Notes: a model not told the origin generated them from the letters alone. DNA of 64,000 bases from Salipiger pentaromativorans (GCF_024721115.1 NZ_JAMDHK010000004.1:21722-85721), one strand, 5' to 3'. Counted from the first letter of the stretch, positions 43,280 through 51,371 are shown. Numbers and translations are program-made.

Positions 43280-44968
43280 ATGGCACATGACGGACAGGAC
43301 GTAAGCCTTGGCGAAAGCCTCCTGCTCGACGATCTGCTGGCGCTGACCAAGGCGTCCATCGCCCCCGCGGAAGCGGTGCTGGAGGCGGCGCGGCAATCGG
43401 TGCGCGCCATGGTCGAGGAGGACGGGCGCGTCTCGGGCAAGCTGATCGAGGCGAACCAGTTCGCGGCGCACGGGCTGGCCTGGCTCGCGACCTATGTCGA
43501 ATCGCTGCGTCAGATGCAGTACTGGGCCGACAAGCTGACCGGCGAGGGCAGCTTTGGCGAGGTCGAGCAGCTTATTCACCAGATCGCCTTTGGCGAATAT
43601 CTCAGCCAGATCGCCGGCGGCATCCAGATGAACCAGGGCGAGATGGTGCGTCTGGGCGATCTCGGTCTGGGCGCCGAGGTGCTGACCGCCTTCCGCACCC
43701 CGGCGGTCGAGACGCTGATGGCCCGGGGCAACGGCCAGAGCGTCCGCGCCCGTCTGGTTGCGCTGATGCAGGAACGCTCTGCCGAGATCACCGTGGGCAA
43801 GACCGGGCTCGACGAAGAGCTGGAGATGATCCGCGAGCAGTTCCGCCGCTATGCGGTCGATAAGGTCGAGCCCTTTGCCCATGAGTGGCACCTCAAGGAC
43901 GAGCTGATTCCGATGGAGGTGATCGAGGAACTGTCCGAGATGGGCGTCTTCGGTCTGACCATCCCCGAGGAATATGGCGGGTTCGGTCTGTCCAAGGCGT
44001 CGATGTGCGTGGTCTCGGAAGAGCTGTCGCGCGGCTATATCGGCGTGGGCTCGCTGGGCACGCGCTCCGAGATCGCCGCCGAGCTGATCCTTGCGGGCGG
44101 CACGGAAGAGCAGAAGCAGACATGGCTGCCGGCGCTGGCCAGCGGGGAAAAGCTGCCCACCGCGGTCTTTACCGAGCCCAACACCGGCTCCGACCTCGGC
44201 TCGCTGCGCACCCGCGCGGTGAAGGGCGAGGACGGCGATTACACGGTGACCGGCAACAAGACCTGGATCACCCATGCCGCGCGCACCCATGTGATGACGC
44301 TGCTGGCGCGCACCGATCCGAACACCTCGGATTACAAGGGGCTGTCGATGTTCCTGGCCGAGAAGACGCCGGGCACCGACGAGGATCCGTTCCCGACCCC
44401 GGGCATGACCGGCGGCGAGATCGAGGTGCTGGGCTATCGCGGCATGAAGGAATACGAGCTGGGCTTCGACGGCTTCAAGGTCAAGGGCGAGAACCTGCTT
44501 GGCGGCGAAGAGGGCAAGGGCTTCAAGCAGCTCATGGCGACCTTCGAAAGCGCCCGCATCCAGACGGCGGCGCGCGCCATCGGCGTGGCGCAGGCGGCGC
44601 TGGATGTGGGGATGCGCTATGCCGAAGATCGCAAGCAGTTCGGCAAATCGCTGATCGCCTTCCCGCGCGTGTCGGGCAAGCTGGCGATGATGGCGGTGGA
44701 GATCATGATCGCCCGTCAGCTCACCTATTTCTCGGCCCGCGAGAAGGACGAAGGCATCCGCTGCGATCTCGAGGCCGGCATGGCCAAGCTGCTGGGCGCC
44801 CGCGTGGCCTGGGCCAATGCGGACAATGCTTTGCAGATCCATGGCGGCAACGGCTTTGCGCTGGAATACACCGTGAGCCGCATCCTCTGCGATGCCCGCA
44901 TCCTCAACATCTTTGAGGGTGCAGCCGAGATCCAGGCGCAGGTGATCGCCCGCCGTCTCCTCGGGTGA
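43280..44968 (+). CDS. mcd: Methylsuccinyl-CoA dehydrogenase (ethylmalonyl-CoA pathway)
   Basis: This 562-residue acyl-CoA dehydrogenase is longer than usual (about 380) because of an N-terminal domain of about 160 residues, MAHDGQDVSLGESLLLDDLL..., which is the mark of methylsuccinyl-CoA dehydrogenase. The core includes VFTEPNTGSDLGSLRTRAVKG, TWITHAARTHVM and the C-terminal QIHGGNGFALEYTVSRILCDARILNIFEGAAEIQ. The enzyme oxidises (2S)-methylsuccinyl-CoA to mesaconyl-CoA, allowing growth on C2 compounds without isocitrate lyase. Assignment rests on length and resemblance. A 45-nt copy of its 3' end lies just downstream. Confidence 0.83.
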   Translation: MAHDGQDVSLGESLLLDDLLALTKASIAPAEAVLEAARQSVRAMVEEDGRVSGKLIEANQFAAHGLAWLATYVESLRQMQYWADKLTGEGSFGEVEQLIHQIAFGEYLSQIAGGIQMNQGEMVRLGDLGLGAEVLTAFRTPAVETLMARGNGQSVRARLVALMQERSAEITVGKTGLDEELEMIREQFRRYAVDKVEPFAHEWHLKDELIPMEVIEELSEMGVFGLTIPEEYGGFGLSKASMCVVSEELSRGYIGVGSLGTRSEIAAELILAGGTEEQKQTWLPALASGEKLPTAVFTEPNTGSDLGSLRTRAVKGEDGDYTVTGNKTWITHAARTHVMTLLARTDPNTSDYKGLSMFLAEKTPGTDEDPFPTPGMTGGEIEVLGYRGMKEYELGFDGFKVKGENLLGGEEGKGFKQLMATFESARIQTAARAIGVAQAALDVGMRYAEDRKQFGKSLIAFPRVSGKLAMMAVEIMIARQLTYFSAREKDEGIRCDLEAGMAKLLGARVAWANADNALQIHGGNGFALEYTVSRILCDARILNIFEGAAEIQAQVIARRLLG

Positions 44969-45055
44969 AGATGTCAGGCAGCCTCCAGTGGAGGCTGCCC
45001 TCGGCTGCACGCCGAGAGCCAGGCGCAGGTGATCGCCCGCCGTCTCCTCGGGTGA
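44924..45055. repeat. 45-nt duplicated mcd tail flanking two hairpins
   Basis: Positions 44924-44968, the last 45 nt of mcd including the stop, recur at 45011-45055 with one mismatch (44 of 45). The 42 nt between hold a perfect 10-bp hairpin GGCAGCCTCC / GGAGGCTGCC (44977-44999), and CTCGGC/GCCGAG (45000-45005 and 45011-45016) forms a second one reaching into the second copy. The second copy is non-coding. Confidence 0.8.
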
Positions 45056-45058
45056 TCC

Positions 45059-45081
45059 GTAGGGTGGGCAATCTGCCCACC
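45059..45081. repeat. REP-like palindrome, copy 4
   Basis: GTAGGGTGGGCA followed by ATC and TGCCCACC; GGTGGGCA (45063-45070) pairs with TGCCCACC (45074-45081). It lies directly after the duplicated mcd tail and before the terminator. Confidence 0.7.
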
Positions 45082-45108
45082 TTTCGCCCAAGCAATTGCT
45101 CCGAATGC

Positions 45109-45144
45109 AAAAAAGACCCCGCCGAAATCGGCGGGGTCTTTTTT
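45109..45144 (+). terminator. Strong Rho-independent terminator after mcd
   Basis: GACCCCGCCGA (45115-45125) pairs with TCGGCGGGGTC (45128-45138), flanked by A6 and T6. It ends the mcd transcript about 150 nt past the stop and can act in both directions. Confidence 0.93.
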
Positions 45145-45276
45145 GTCGGAAAATATTCATGTTTTTCTACCTATGACGAAAGCGAAAGGCGGCTTTCACA
45201 GTCATGTCTGATTTCGATCAATGCCGCGCTGCGGCGTACATGGTTTTAAACGGGCAAATTCCGAATGGAGGGAAAC

Positions 45277-45618
45277 ATGAGCTACAAGGAAACGCTTTCG
45301 GGCCTGAAACCGCAGGTCAAGAGCTTCAACGGCGCCATCGGCGACACGGCGCAGGGCTTTGGCATGATCGCCAAGAGCCTGAAGGGCGACAGCGCACTGA
45401 CCCACAAGGAAAAAGAGCTGATCGCTCTGGGCATCGCCGTGGCCATCCGCTGCGAACCCTGCATCCTCTTCCACACCGAGGCGCTGGTCCGCATGGGCAC
45501 CACGCGCGAGGAGATCGCCGAAACGCTGGCGGTCTGCGTCGAGATGGGCGGCGGCCCCGGCGTGATGTACGGCTCCAAGGCGCTGGCCGCCTATGACGAG
45601 CTGTCCGGCGAGGCGTAA
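45277..45618 (+). CDS. Carboxymuconolactone decarboxylase/AhpD-like protein
   Basis: This 113-residue protein belongs to the CMD/AhpD fold: the redox motif CEPC (Cys59, Cys62) followed by HTEAL with His66, and GTTREEIAETLAVCVEMGGGPGVMYGSKAL at the end. Members with CxxC and the His act as alkylhydroperoxidase-like thiol enzymes. GGAGGGAAAC directly precedes the ATG. It is a single-gene unit between the mcd terminator and the EF-hand gene. The partner reductase is unknown. Confidence 0.85.
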   Translation: MSYKETLSGLKPQVKSFNGAIGDTAQGFGMIAKSLKGDSALTHKEKELIALGIAVAIRCEPCILFHTEALVRMGTTREEIAETLAVCVEMGGGPGVMYGSKALAAYDELSGEA

Positions 45619-45647
45619 GGTCGCAACAAATTGCGGCGGAAATCCTG

Positions 45648-45674
45648 CAGCCCTGCGTTATATGCGCAGGGCTG
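45648..45674 (+). terminator. Hairpin after the AhpD-like gene
   Basis: Perfect 10-bp arms CAGCCCTGCG (45648-45657) and CGCAGGGCTG (45665-45674) enclose 7 nt and are followed by AATATTTT. It lies 29 nt past the stop and ends 26 nt before the EF-hand gene start. Confidence 0.6.
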
Positions 45675-45700
45675 AATATTTTGCAGGAAAGGGACGCCAG

Positions 45701-46249
45701 ATGACACGGTTCATCACAGCCACCGCCATTGTGTTTGCCGCAGGTCTTGCCGGGGTTGCCTCGGCGCAGCCGCTTGGCGGGCATTTCATCGAGAACTGGG
45801 ATCTCGACGGCGACGGGCAGGTCACGCTTGCCGAGGCGCAGGAGCGCCGTGGCGATGTGTTCTACAGTTTCGATGCCGATGAGAACGGGTTCCTCGACGC
45901 CGGGGAATATGCCGTTTTCGACCAGGCGCGGGCCAATGACATGGCCGGCCAGCCGGCGCATGCGAAAGGGGCGATGCAGGCCGCCGCGCAAGGGATGCGG
46001 CTGACCGCCAATGACAGCGATGGCGACGGCCGGGTCAGCCGCGACGAGTTTGTCGCCGGCACGGGCCGGTGGATCGAGGCCATGGACCGCGATGGCGACG
46101 GTGTCGTCACCGGGGCCGATTTCGGTCAGCGCGGCCAGATGCCGGGCAAGGGGATGCAGCAAGGCCAGATGCAGGGGCAGGGTCAGGGGCCGGGTGCCGG
46201 CAATTGCGTCCCGGGCTCCGGGCAGGCCTGCCCGCGTCTCAACAACTGA
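45701..46249 (+). CDS. Secreted EF-hand calcium-binding protein
   Basis: This 182-residue protein has a signal peptide (about 1-22, ending ASA) and four EF-hand loops: DLDGDGQVTLAE (34-45), DADENGFLDAGE (58-69), DSDGDGRVSRDE (105-116) and DRDGDGVVTGAD (129-140). A Gln/Gly-rich tail (QQGQMQGQGQGPGAG) and two Cys follow. The protein is probably periplasmic and binds Ca2+; its partner is unknown. The ATG at 45701 starts the signal peptide. Confidence 0.85.
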   Translation: MTRFITATAIVFAAGLAGVASAQPLGGHFIENWDLDGDGQVTLAEAQERRGDVFYSFDADENGFLDAGEYAVFDQARANDMAGQPAHAKGAMQAAAQGMRLTANDSDGDGRVSRDEFVAGTGRWIEAMDRDGDGVVTGADFGQRGQMPGKGMQQGQMQGQGQGPGAGNCVPGSGQACPRLNN

Positions 46250-46267
46250 CCGAAGAGCTCTGACATG

Positions 46268-46299
46268 AAAAAAGGCGCGGTCCCGGTGGCCGCGCCTTT
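46268..46299. terminator. Bidirectional terminator between EF-hand gene and pheT
   Basis: AAAGGCGCGG (46271-46280) and CCGCGCCTTT (46290-46299) form a 10-bp stem with a 9-nt loop, with A-rich sequence before it on the plus strand giving a U-tract for the minus strand. It fits best as the pheT terminator. Confidence 0.85.
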
Positions 46300-46324
46300 C
46301 CCGATCCGTCAGGCAGCGCGCGTC

Positions 46325-48721
46325 TTAGCCGCGCAGCGTGCCGCCGGTGGCTTTCCCGACTTTCTCGACGATCTTGCCCGCCACGGCCTCGATGTCCTTC
46401 TCGGTCAGCGTGGTCTCGCTCGGCTGCAGCCGCACCGTGATGGCAAGCGATTTCTTCCCGTCGCCGAGGCTGCCGCCGATGAACTCGTCAAAGACGCGCA
46501 CCTCCTCGATCAGCGCCTTGTCGGCCCCGGCGGCGGCGTTGACCAGATCGAGCGCCGCCACTCCGGCATCGACCACGAAGGCAAAGTCGCGCTCCACCGG
46601 CTGAAGGTCGTTCAGCACCAGCGCCGGGCGCGTCGCTCCGGCCTTGCGCGGCAGCGGAATCTCGGCGGGGTAGAGCGTGAAGGCGACGGCAGGTCCCTTG
46701 ACCCCCAGCGCCTGCAGCACCTTGGGATGGATCTCTCCGAAGACCCCGAGCACCTTCTTGGGGCCGAGGCAGAGCTTGCCGTGACGGCCCGGATGCCACC
46801 AGCCCTCGGCGCCGCGCAGGATCTGCATCTTGGCGGGCGCGCCGATGGCCGACAGCACCGCCTCGGCATCGGCCTTGGCGTCATAGATGTCGACCGGGCG
46901 CGCGGCGCCATGCACATCCTTGGGGCCGGTGCGCCCGACCAGAAGGCCGGTCGCCTGCAGATGCTGTTCGCCGGGTTCGCCGCCCTGGAAGGCGGCACCG
47001 ACCTCGAAGAGCGCCAGATCGGTAAAGCCGCGCGCCTGGTTGCGCGCCGCCGCCTGAAGCAGACCCGGCAGGAGCTGCGGGCGCATATGGCTCAGCTCCG
47101 AACTGATCGGGTTCGCCAGCATGGTGGCGTCGCTGCCGCCGCCGAAAAGCTCCGCCGAGGCCTTGTCGATAAAGCTGTAGGTGACGCATTCGTTATAGCC
47201 GAGCTCGGCCACCGTACGGCGGGCGATCTGCTCGCGCTTCTGCATCGGCGACAGGATCGGCGCGGGCACACCCGCCTGCGGGCGCGGCATCGGCTGACCC
47301 TTGAGCTTGGTGAGCGAGGCGACGCGCGCCACCTCTTCCACCAGATCCGCCTCGCCCATCACGTCGGGGCGCCAGGAGGGCACCTGCGCCATGTCGCCGT
47401 CGAGCGTGAAGCCGAGCGCGGTCAGCGTCGCGCGCTGCTCTTCCGCCGGGATCTCCATGCCGACCAGCGAGACCACGCGGTCGGTGTCGAGCCTGTAGGC
47501 GCGCGACGTATCGGGCGTCTGGCCTGCGATCACCACCTCGGAGGCCTCGCCGCCCGCGATGTCGAGGATCATCCGCGTCGCCGCCTCGATCCCCTGCGCC
47601 GCCGAGGCCGGGTCGATGCCGCGCTCGAAACGGTAGCGCGCGTCGGAATTGATCTTGAGCGCACGGCCGGTATAGGCGGTGCGGATCGGGTCGAAATAGG
47701 CCGCCTCGAGGAAGACGTTCACCGTCTCCCCGCTGACACCCGAGGCTTCGCCGCCCATGATGCCGCCCAGGCTCTCCGGCGCCGCATCGTCCGAGATCAC
47801 CACCATGCCGGGTTCCAGCGTATAGGTGCGCTCGTCCAGCGCCTCCAGCGTCTCGCCGCCCTTGGCGGCATGCACGCGCAGCGCGCCGGTCACCTTGTCC
47901 GCGTCGAAGACGTGCAGCGGGCGGTTGCGGTCATAGGTGAAGAAGTTGGTGACATCGACGAGGAAGGAGATCGGACGCAGCCCGATGGCCTTCAGACGGT
48001 CCTGAAGCCATTGCGGCGAGGCGCCGTTCTTCACGCCGCGGATGTAGCGGCCATAGAAGACCGGGCAATGCGCCAACGTGTCTTCGTCGATGGTCACGGG
48101 GATCGGGCAGGGGAAACTGCCGGGCACGGTGACCTCGGCGATCGGCTTCAGCGTGCCGAGCCCGCGCGCTGCCAGATCGCGGGCGATGCCATGCACGCCG
48201 AGCGCATCGGGACGGTTGGGCGTGATGGCGATCTCGATCACCGGATCGACCTTGGAAGGATCGTTCTCGGCCAGCCAGTCGGTGAAGCTCTGCCCGACCT
48301 CACCCGAGGCCAGCTCGATGATGCCGTCATGCTCCTCGGACAGCTCCATCTCGCGTTCCGAGCACATCATGCCGAAGCTCTCGATGCCGCGGATCTTGCC
48401 GACCTGGATCGTGGTGTCGATGCCGGGCACATAGGTGCCGGGCTTGGCCACCACGACGGTGATGCCGGCGCGCGCGTTGGGCGCGCCGCAGATGATCTGG
48501 CGCTCGCCCTCGTCGGTTACGACGGTGCAGACTCGCAGCTTGTCCGCGTCGGGGTGCTTTTCGGCGGTCAGCACCTTGCCGATGGTAAAGCTCGCCAGCC
48601 TGTCGGCGGGGTTTTCCACCCCTTCCACTTCCAGACCGAGATCGGTCAGGGCCTCGGCGATCTCATCGACCGAGGCGGTGGTGTCGAGGTGGTCTTTCAG
48701 CCAGGAAAGCGTGAATTTCAT
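46325..48721 (-). CDS. pheT: Phenylalanine--tRNA ligase beta subunit
   Basis: This 798-residue subunit has an N-terminal EMAP-like tRNA-binding domain (KVLTAEKHPDADKLRVCTV, about 49-67), the B3/B4 editing domain (about 210-390), B5, the catalytic-like core (LPGLLQAAARNQARGFTDLALFEVG) and a C-terminal FDX-ACB anticodon-binding domain (PAVERDF-type, DLQPVERDFAFVVDAGV to VRLQPSETTLTEKDIEAV). The start at 48721 gives the canonical MKFTLSWLKDHLDT. The partner pheS is not adjacent; the upstream neighbour is an MBL-fold gene. Confidence 0.95.
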   Translation of the reverse strand: MKFTLSWLKDHLDTTASVDEIAEALTDLGLEVEGVENPADRLASFTIGKVLTAEKHPDADKLRVCTVVTDEGERQIICGAPNARAGITVVVAKPGTYVPGIDTTIQVGKIRGIESFGMMCSEREMELSEEHDGIIELASGEVGQSFTDWLAENDPSKVDPVIEIAITPNRPDALGVHGIARDLAARGLGTLKPIAEVTVPGSFPCPIPVTIDEDTLAHCPVFYGRYIRGVKNGASPQWLQDRLKAIGLRPISFLVDVTNFFTYDRNRPLHVFDADKVTGALRVHAAKGGETLEALDERTYTLEPGMVVISDDAAPESLGGIMGGEASGVSGETVNVFLEAAYFDPIRTAYTGRALKINSDARYRFERGIDPASAAQGIEAATRMILDIAGGEASEVVIAGQTPDTSRAYRLDTDRVVSLVGMEIPAEEQRATLTALGFTLDGDMAQVPSWRPDVMGEADLVEEVARVASLTKLKGQPMPRPQAGVPAPILSPMQKREQIARRTVAELGYNECVTYSFIDKASAELFGGGSDATMLANPISSELSHMRPQLLPGLLQAAARNQARGFTDLALFEVGAAFQGGEPGEQHLQATGLLVGRTGPKDVHGAARPVDIYDAKADAEAVLSAIGAPAKMQILRGAEGWWHPGRHGKLCLGPKKVLGVFGEIHPKVLQALGVKGPAVAFTLYPAEIPLPRKAGATRPALVLNDLQPVERDFAFVVDAGVAALDLVNAAAGADKALIEEVRVFDEFIGGSLGDGKKSLAITVRLQPSETTLTEKDIEAVAGKIVEKVGKATGGTLRG

Positions 48722-48939
48722 CGCAAAGGCGCCCGTGTTGCTGTCACGTATCGCGTGGCTCTTAGCGGATCGCGGCGCGGGGGGAAAGGGGCGCGGGGGC
48801 TTGGCCGCCCCCGAAACCCCCGCAGACCGTCGGCGCCGCTGCCCCGCTCGGGAAAAGGGGTGTGGCGGAACCGGAAGCAGGCTTGTGTCCGGGGCAGGGC
48901 GCATGCTTTGGTCAAGAGCCGGTGGCGAGGCTGGCTTTT

Positions 48940-49004
48940 GCGTATTTGGAAAGAGAAGAAAGGGCAGGTGCGCGCCCATGATCTTCTTCTCTTTCCAAAT
49001 ACGC
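48940..49004. repeat. 21-bp perfect inverted repeat upstream of pheT
   Basis: Arms 48940-48960 (beginning GCGTATTTGGAAAG) and 48984-49004 (ending CTTTCCAAATACGC) are exact reverse complements of 21 nt around 23 nt. The element has an A-rich and a T-rich arm and is non-coding. Such strings appear typical of dispersed elements in this family of bacteria, but only one copy is present in this window. Confidence 0.75.
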
Positions 49005-49059
49005 CCGCCGGAGGCGTCCGACTTTGCCAACTGCGATACGCCGGGCGAAGGGTGCCCGT

Positions 49060-49082
49060 GTAGGGTGGGCAATTTGCCCACC
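49060..49082. repeat. REP-like palindrome, copy 5
   Basis: GTAGGGTGGGCAA then T then TTGCCCACC; GGTGGGCAA (49064-49072) is an exact reverse complement of TTGCCCACC (49074-49082). It lies just past the MBL-fold stop. Confidence 0.75.
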
Positions 49083-49092
49083 CCAGGCGCGG

Positions 49093-49968
49093 TCAGCGTG
49101 GTTCGAAATAATCGAGCGGGATCTTCAGATAGCTGCGGCCATTGTTTTCGGCTGCGGGTTTGCGGCCGCCGCGGATATTGATCTGCAGTGCCGCCAGCAT
49201 CAGCTTGGGCAGCGGCAGGGTGGCATCGCGGGCATCGCGCACCGCGCGGTATTCTGCCTCGGAAGGCGCGTCCTTGAGGTGGATATTCGCCGCCTTGTGC
49301 TCGGCCACGGTGGCCACGCATTGCGCTGCGCGGCCCTTGGGCGCGTAGTCGTGACCGACGAAGAGTCGGGTGTCGTCGGGCAGCGCCAGGATGCGCTGGA
49401 GAGACCCGTAGAGCTCTTTCGACGAGCCGCCGGGGAAATCGGCGCGCGAGGTGCCGCTGTCGGGCATCATGAACGTGTCGTGCACGAAAGCCGCGTCGCC
49501 CGCCACATAGGTGACCGAGGCCAGCGTGTGGCCCGGCGAGAACATCACCTTGACCGGGATCTCGCCCACCATGAATGCATCGCCATCGGCAAAGAGCCTG
49601 TCCCACTGGCTGCCGTCCTGCGGGACATCGCCGGGCAGGTTGTAGATGCCCGTCCAGAGTTTCTGCACGCCGGTCACCTTTTCGCCGATGGCGGTGGGGG
49701 CACCCAGCTTTTCCTTGAGCCAGGGGGCGGCGGAGAAATGATCCGCATGCGGGTGGGTGTCGAGGATCCAGACGATCTCGATGCCCGTCTCGCGCACATA
49801 GTCGAGTATCTTTTGCGCGTTGGTCGTGGCGGTGGCGCCGGCCTGCGGATCGTAGTCCCAGACGGGATCGACGATGGCGCCCTTCATCGTGGCGGGGTCG
49901 TGGAAGACGTATTGCCAGCTGCCGGTGGCTTCGTCCCAGAAGGATTTGACGGTCGGATGGTGGGTCAT
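49093..49968 (-). CDS. MBL-fold hydrolase, persulfide dioxygenase-like
   Basis: This 291-residue protein has the metal site THPHADH (His72, His74, Asp76, His77), FSPGHTLASVTYV, DAAFVHDTFMMPDSGTSRADFPGGSSKELYGSLQRI and LFVGHDYAP, in the order of ETHE1/Blh-type persulfide dioxygenases. Those oxidise glutathione persulfide to sulfite in sulfide detoxification. The rhodanese and sulfide quinone reductase partners are not adjacent, so the assignment is by motif. It is a single gene divergent from no immediate neighbour; the next gene upstream is dps, 120 bp away. Confidence 0.8.
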   Translation of the reverse strand: MTHHPTVKSFWDEATGSWQYVFHDPATMKGAIVDPVWDYDPQAGATATTNAQKILDYVRETGIEIVWILDTHPHADHFSAAPWLKEKLGAPTAIGEKVTGVQKLWTGIYNLPGDVPQDGSQWDRLFADGDAFMVGEIPVKVMFSPGHTLASVTYVAGDAAFVHDTFMMPDSGTSRADFPGGSSKELYGSLQRILALPDDTRLFVGHDYAPKGRAAQCVATVAEHKAANIHLKDAPSEAEYRAVRDARDATLPLPKLMLAALQINIRGGRKPAAENNGRSYLKIPLDYFEPR

Positions 49969-50088
49969 GGTGTCCTCGTTTCTTGTCGTGGTGCAGAGGC
50001 CCTCGGAGGGGCTTGCAAGACTAATGTTCGAAAATGCGCATGTGTTCCGTATCGCGCTGTTGGGGGCGCGGCTGTCGCGCCGCCTGGG

Positions 50089-50526
50089 TCACTTGCGGCT
50101 GGCCGTCATCATCCAGAGCTGCTGCTCGTGCCAGGCCAGACGGTCGGTGAGCAGCCCGGCGGAGGGCTCGTCGCCGGCCTCCTGCGCGGTGGCGATGGCG
50201 GTGCGCAGCTCGGCCGCCAGCGCGTCATGTTCCGCGATCAGCGCGTCCACCATGGCGGCGGCGGATTGCGCCGGGGCGGGGTCTTCGCCGCCGAGCGTCA
50301 GGAACTCGGCGAGGCTGCCGGGCGCATAGGCGCCGAGACTGCGGAGGCGCTCGGCGATCTCGTCGAGGCTGTTCCAGAGATCCTGGTACTGCTCTTCGAA
50401 AAAGCCGTGAAGCTGGCGGAACTCGGGCCCTTCGACATTCCAGTGATAGCCATGGGTCTGGACATAGAGCCGGAAGGTCCGGGCGAGGATGCGGGTCAGG
50501 CTGTCGGTATGGGCGGTTGCGGTCAT
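50089..50526 (-). CDS. dps: DNA starvation/stationary-phase protection protein (Dps family)
   Basis: This 145-residue ferritin-like protein carries the Dps ferroxidase ligands: THGYHWNVEG (His28), FRQLHGFFEEQY (His40, Glu44) and NSLDEIAERLRSLG (Asp55, Glu59). Dodecamers oxidise Fe2+ with H2O2 and store iron. The ATG at 50526 gives the family start; the longer frame is unlikely. It lies next to a peroxiredoxin and oxyR, a peroxide-stress neighbourhood. Confidence 0.9.
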   Translation of the reverse strand: MTATAHTDSLTRILARTFRLYVQTHGYHWNVEGPEFRQLHGFFEEQYQDLWNSLDEIAERLRSLGAYAPGSLAEFLTLGGEDPAPAQSAAAMVDALIAEHDALAAELRTAIATAQEAGDEPSAGLLTDRLAWHEQQLWMMTASRK

Positions 50527-50604
50527 CGGAGCGGTCCTTTTGGGGCGTGGAAAAAGCAACGGTTCGGGAGGTCCCGGCGCGCGGGAGGCGCGCCGGGGGA
50601 GCGG

Positions 50605-51249
50605 TCAGAGCTGGCGGGTGGAGAAATACCAGTCGACCGTGTCATAGCCTTCGCCGGCGCGGGCCATGGCGGCCTCGGGCGTGGCGGGGGTGGGCACGAT
50701 GACCGGATCGCCGGGCTTCCAGTTCTCGGGCATCGCGCATTTGTTCTCGTCGGCGGTTTGCAGCGCCACGAGCAGGCGATGGATCTCGTCCACCGAGCGG
50801 CCCGCGTTCATGGGGTAATAGACCATGGCGCGCAGCACGCCCTCGGGGTCGATGATGAAGGTCGCGCGCACCGCCGCCGTGTCCGAGGCGCCGGGCTGGA
50901 TCATGCCGTAGCTTTGCGCCACCTTCATGTTCAGGTCGGCGATGATCGGGAAGTTGATCTCGACTCCGAACTTCTCCTTGATGTTCAGCATCCAGGCGAT
51001 GTGGCTGTAATGGCTGTCGATCGAGAGGCCGAGCAGCGCGGTGTTCATCGCCGCGAACGCCTCCTGCTTCTTGGCGAAGGCAATGAATTCGGTGGTGCAG
51101 ACCGGGGTGAAATCCGCCGGGTGCGAGAACAGGATCAGCCACTTGCCCTTGTAATCGGCATTGGTCTTGCGGCCGTCGGTGGTGGGCGCATCGAAGGCCG
51201 GGGCCGGTTCGTTGAGGCGCGGCATCTGCGGTTGGGTGTCTTCGGTCAT
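50605..51249 (-). CDS. Peroxiredoxin (Prx6-type)
   Basis: The 214-residue thiol peroxidase has the peroxidatic motif HPADFTPVCTTE with Cys51 and a C-terminal Cys171 in NKCAMPENWKPGDPVIVP, the layout of archaeal-type Prx6/2-Cys enzymes. It reduces peroxides. The start at 51249 faces oxyR across a 120-bp gap with an OxyR-like tandem site, so it is a likely OxyR target. No dedicated reductase gene is present. Confidence 0.9.
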   Translation of the reverse strand: MTEDTQPQMPRLNEPAPAFDAPTTDGRKTNADYKGKWLILFSHPADFTPVCTTEFIAFAKKQEAFAAMNTALLGLSIDSHYSHIAWMLNIKEKFGVEINFPIIADLNMKVAQSYGMIQPGASDTAAVRATFIIDPEGVLRAMVYYPMNAGRSVDEIHRLLVALQTADENKCAMPENWKPGDPVIVPTPATPEAAMARAGEGYDTVDWYFSTRQL

Positions 51250-51334
51250 GGATCTGGTCCTTTTCTGTCAGGGTCTTTCGTGAGGCATCGTCTTGCGATG
51301 ACCCTGATGTAAGGCGTGCAGATAAATTAATGAA

Positions 51335-51371
51335 ATTGATTGTATCTACATATATGATAGACGTTATCTAT
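51335..51371. promoter_or_regulatory. Tandem OxyR binding site between peroxiredoxin and oxyR genes
   Basis: Two ATAG-N7-CTAT-type elements are separated by exactly 7 nt, as in the E. coli consensus: ATTG-N7-CTAC (51335-51349, two mismatches) and ATAG-N7-CTAT (51357-51371, perfect). The first has the preferred inner t and a; the second the a. The right element overlaps the oxyR start codon, consistent with autorepression, and the site is 86-122 bp from the peroxiredoxin start. Confidence 0.75.

Larger units (their letters stand above)
48722..49092. other. Intergenic region with two long inverted repeats upstream of pheT
   Basis: This 371-bp gap between pheT and the MBL-fold gene (both minus strand) contains the pheT leader, a 21-bp perfect inverted repeat (48940-49004) and REP-like copy 5 (49060-49082). 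I see no gene in it. The pheT promoter would lie near 48730-48930, but no convincing consensus stands out. Confidence 0.5.

Noticed and set aside
46265..49063. A 932-codon open frame on the plus strand covering pheT
   Set aside because: It is the antisense of pheT in high-GC DNA, with no RBS and a low-complexity protein; the minus-strand frame has full PheT motifs.
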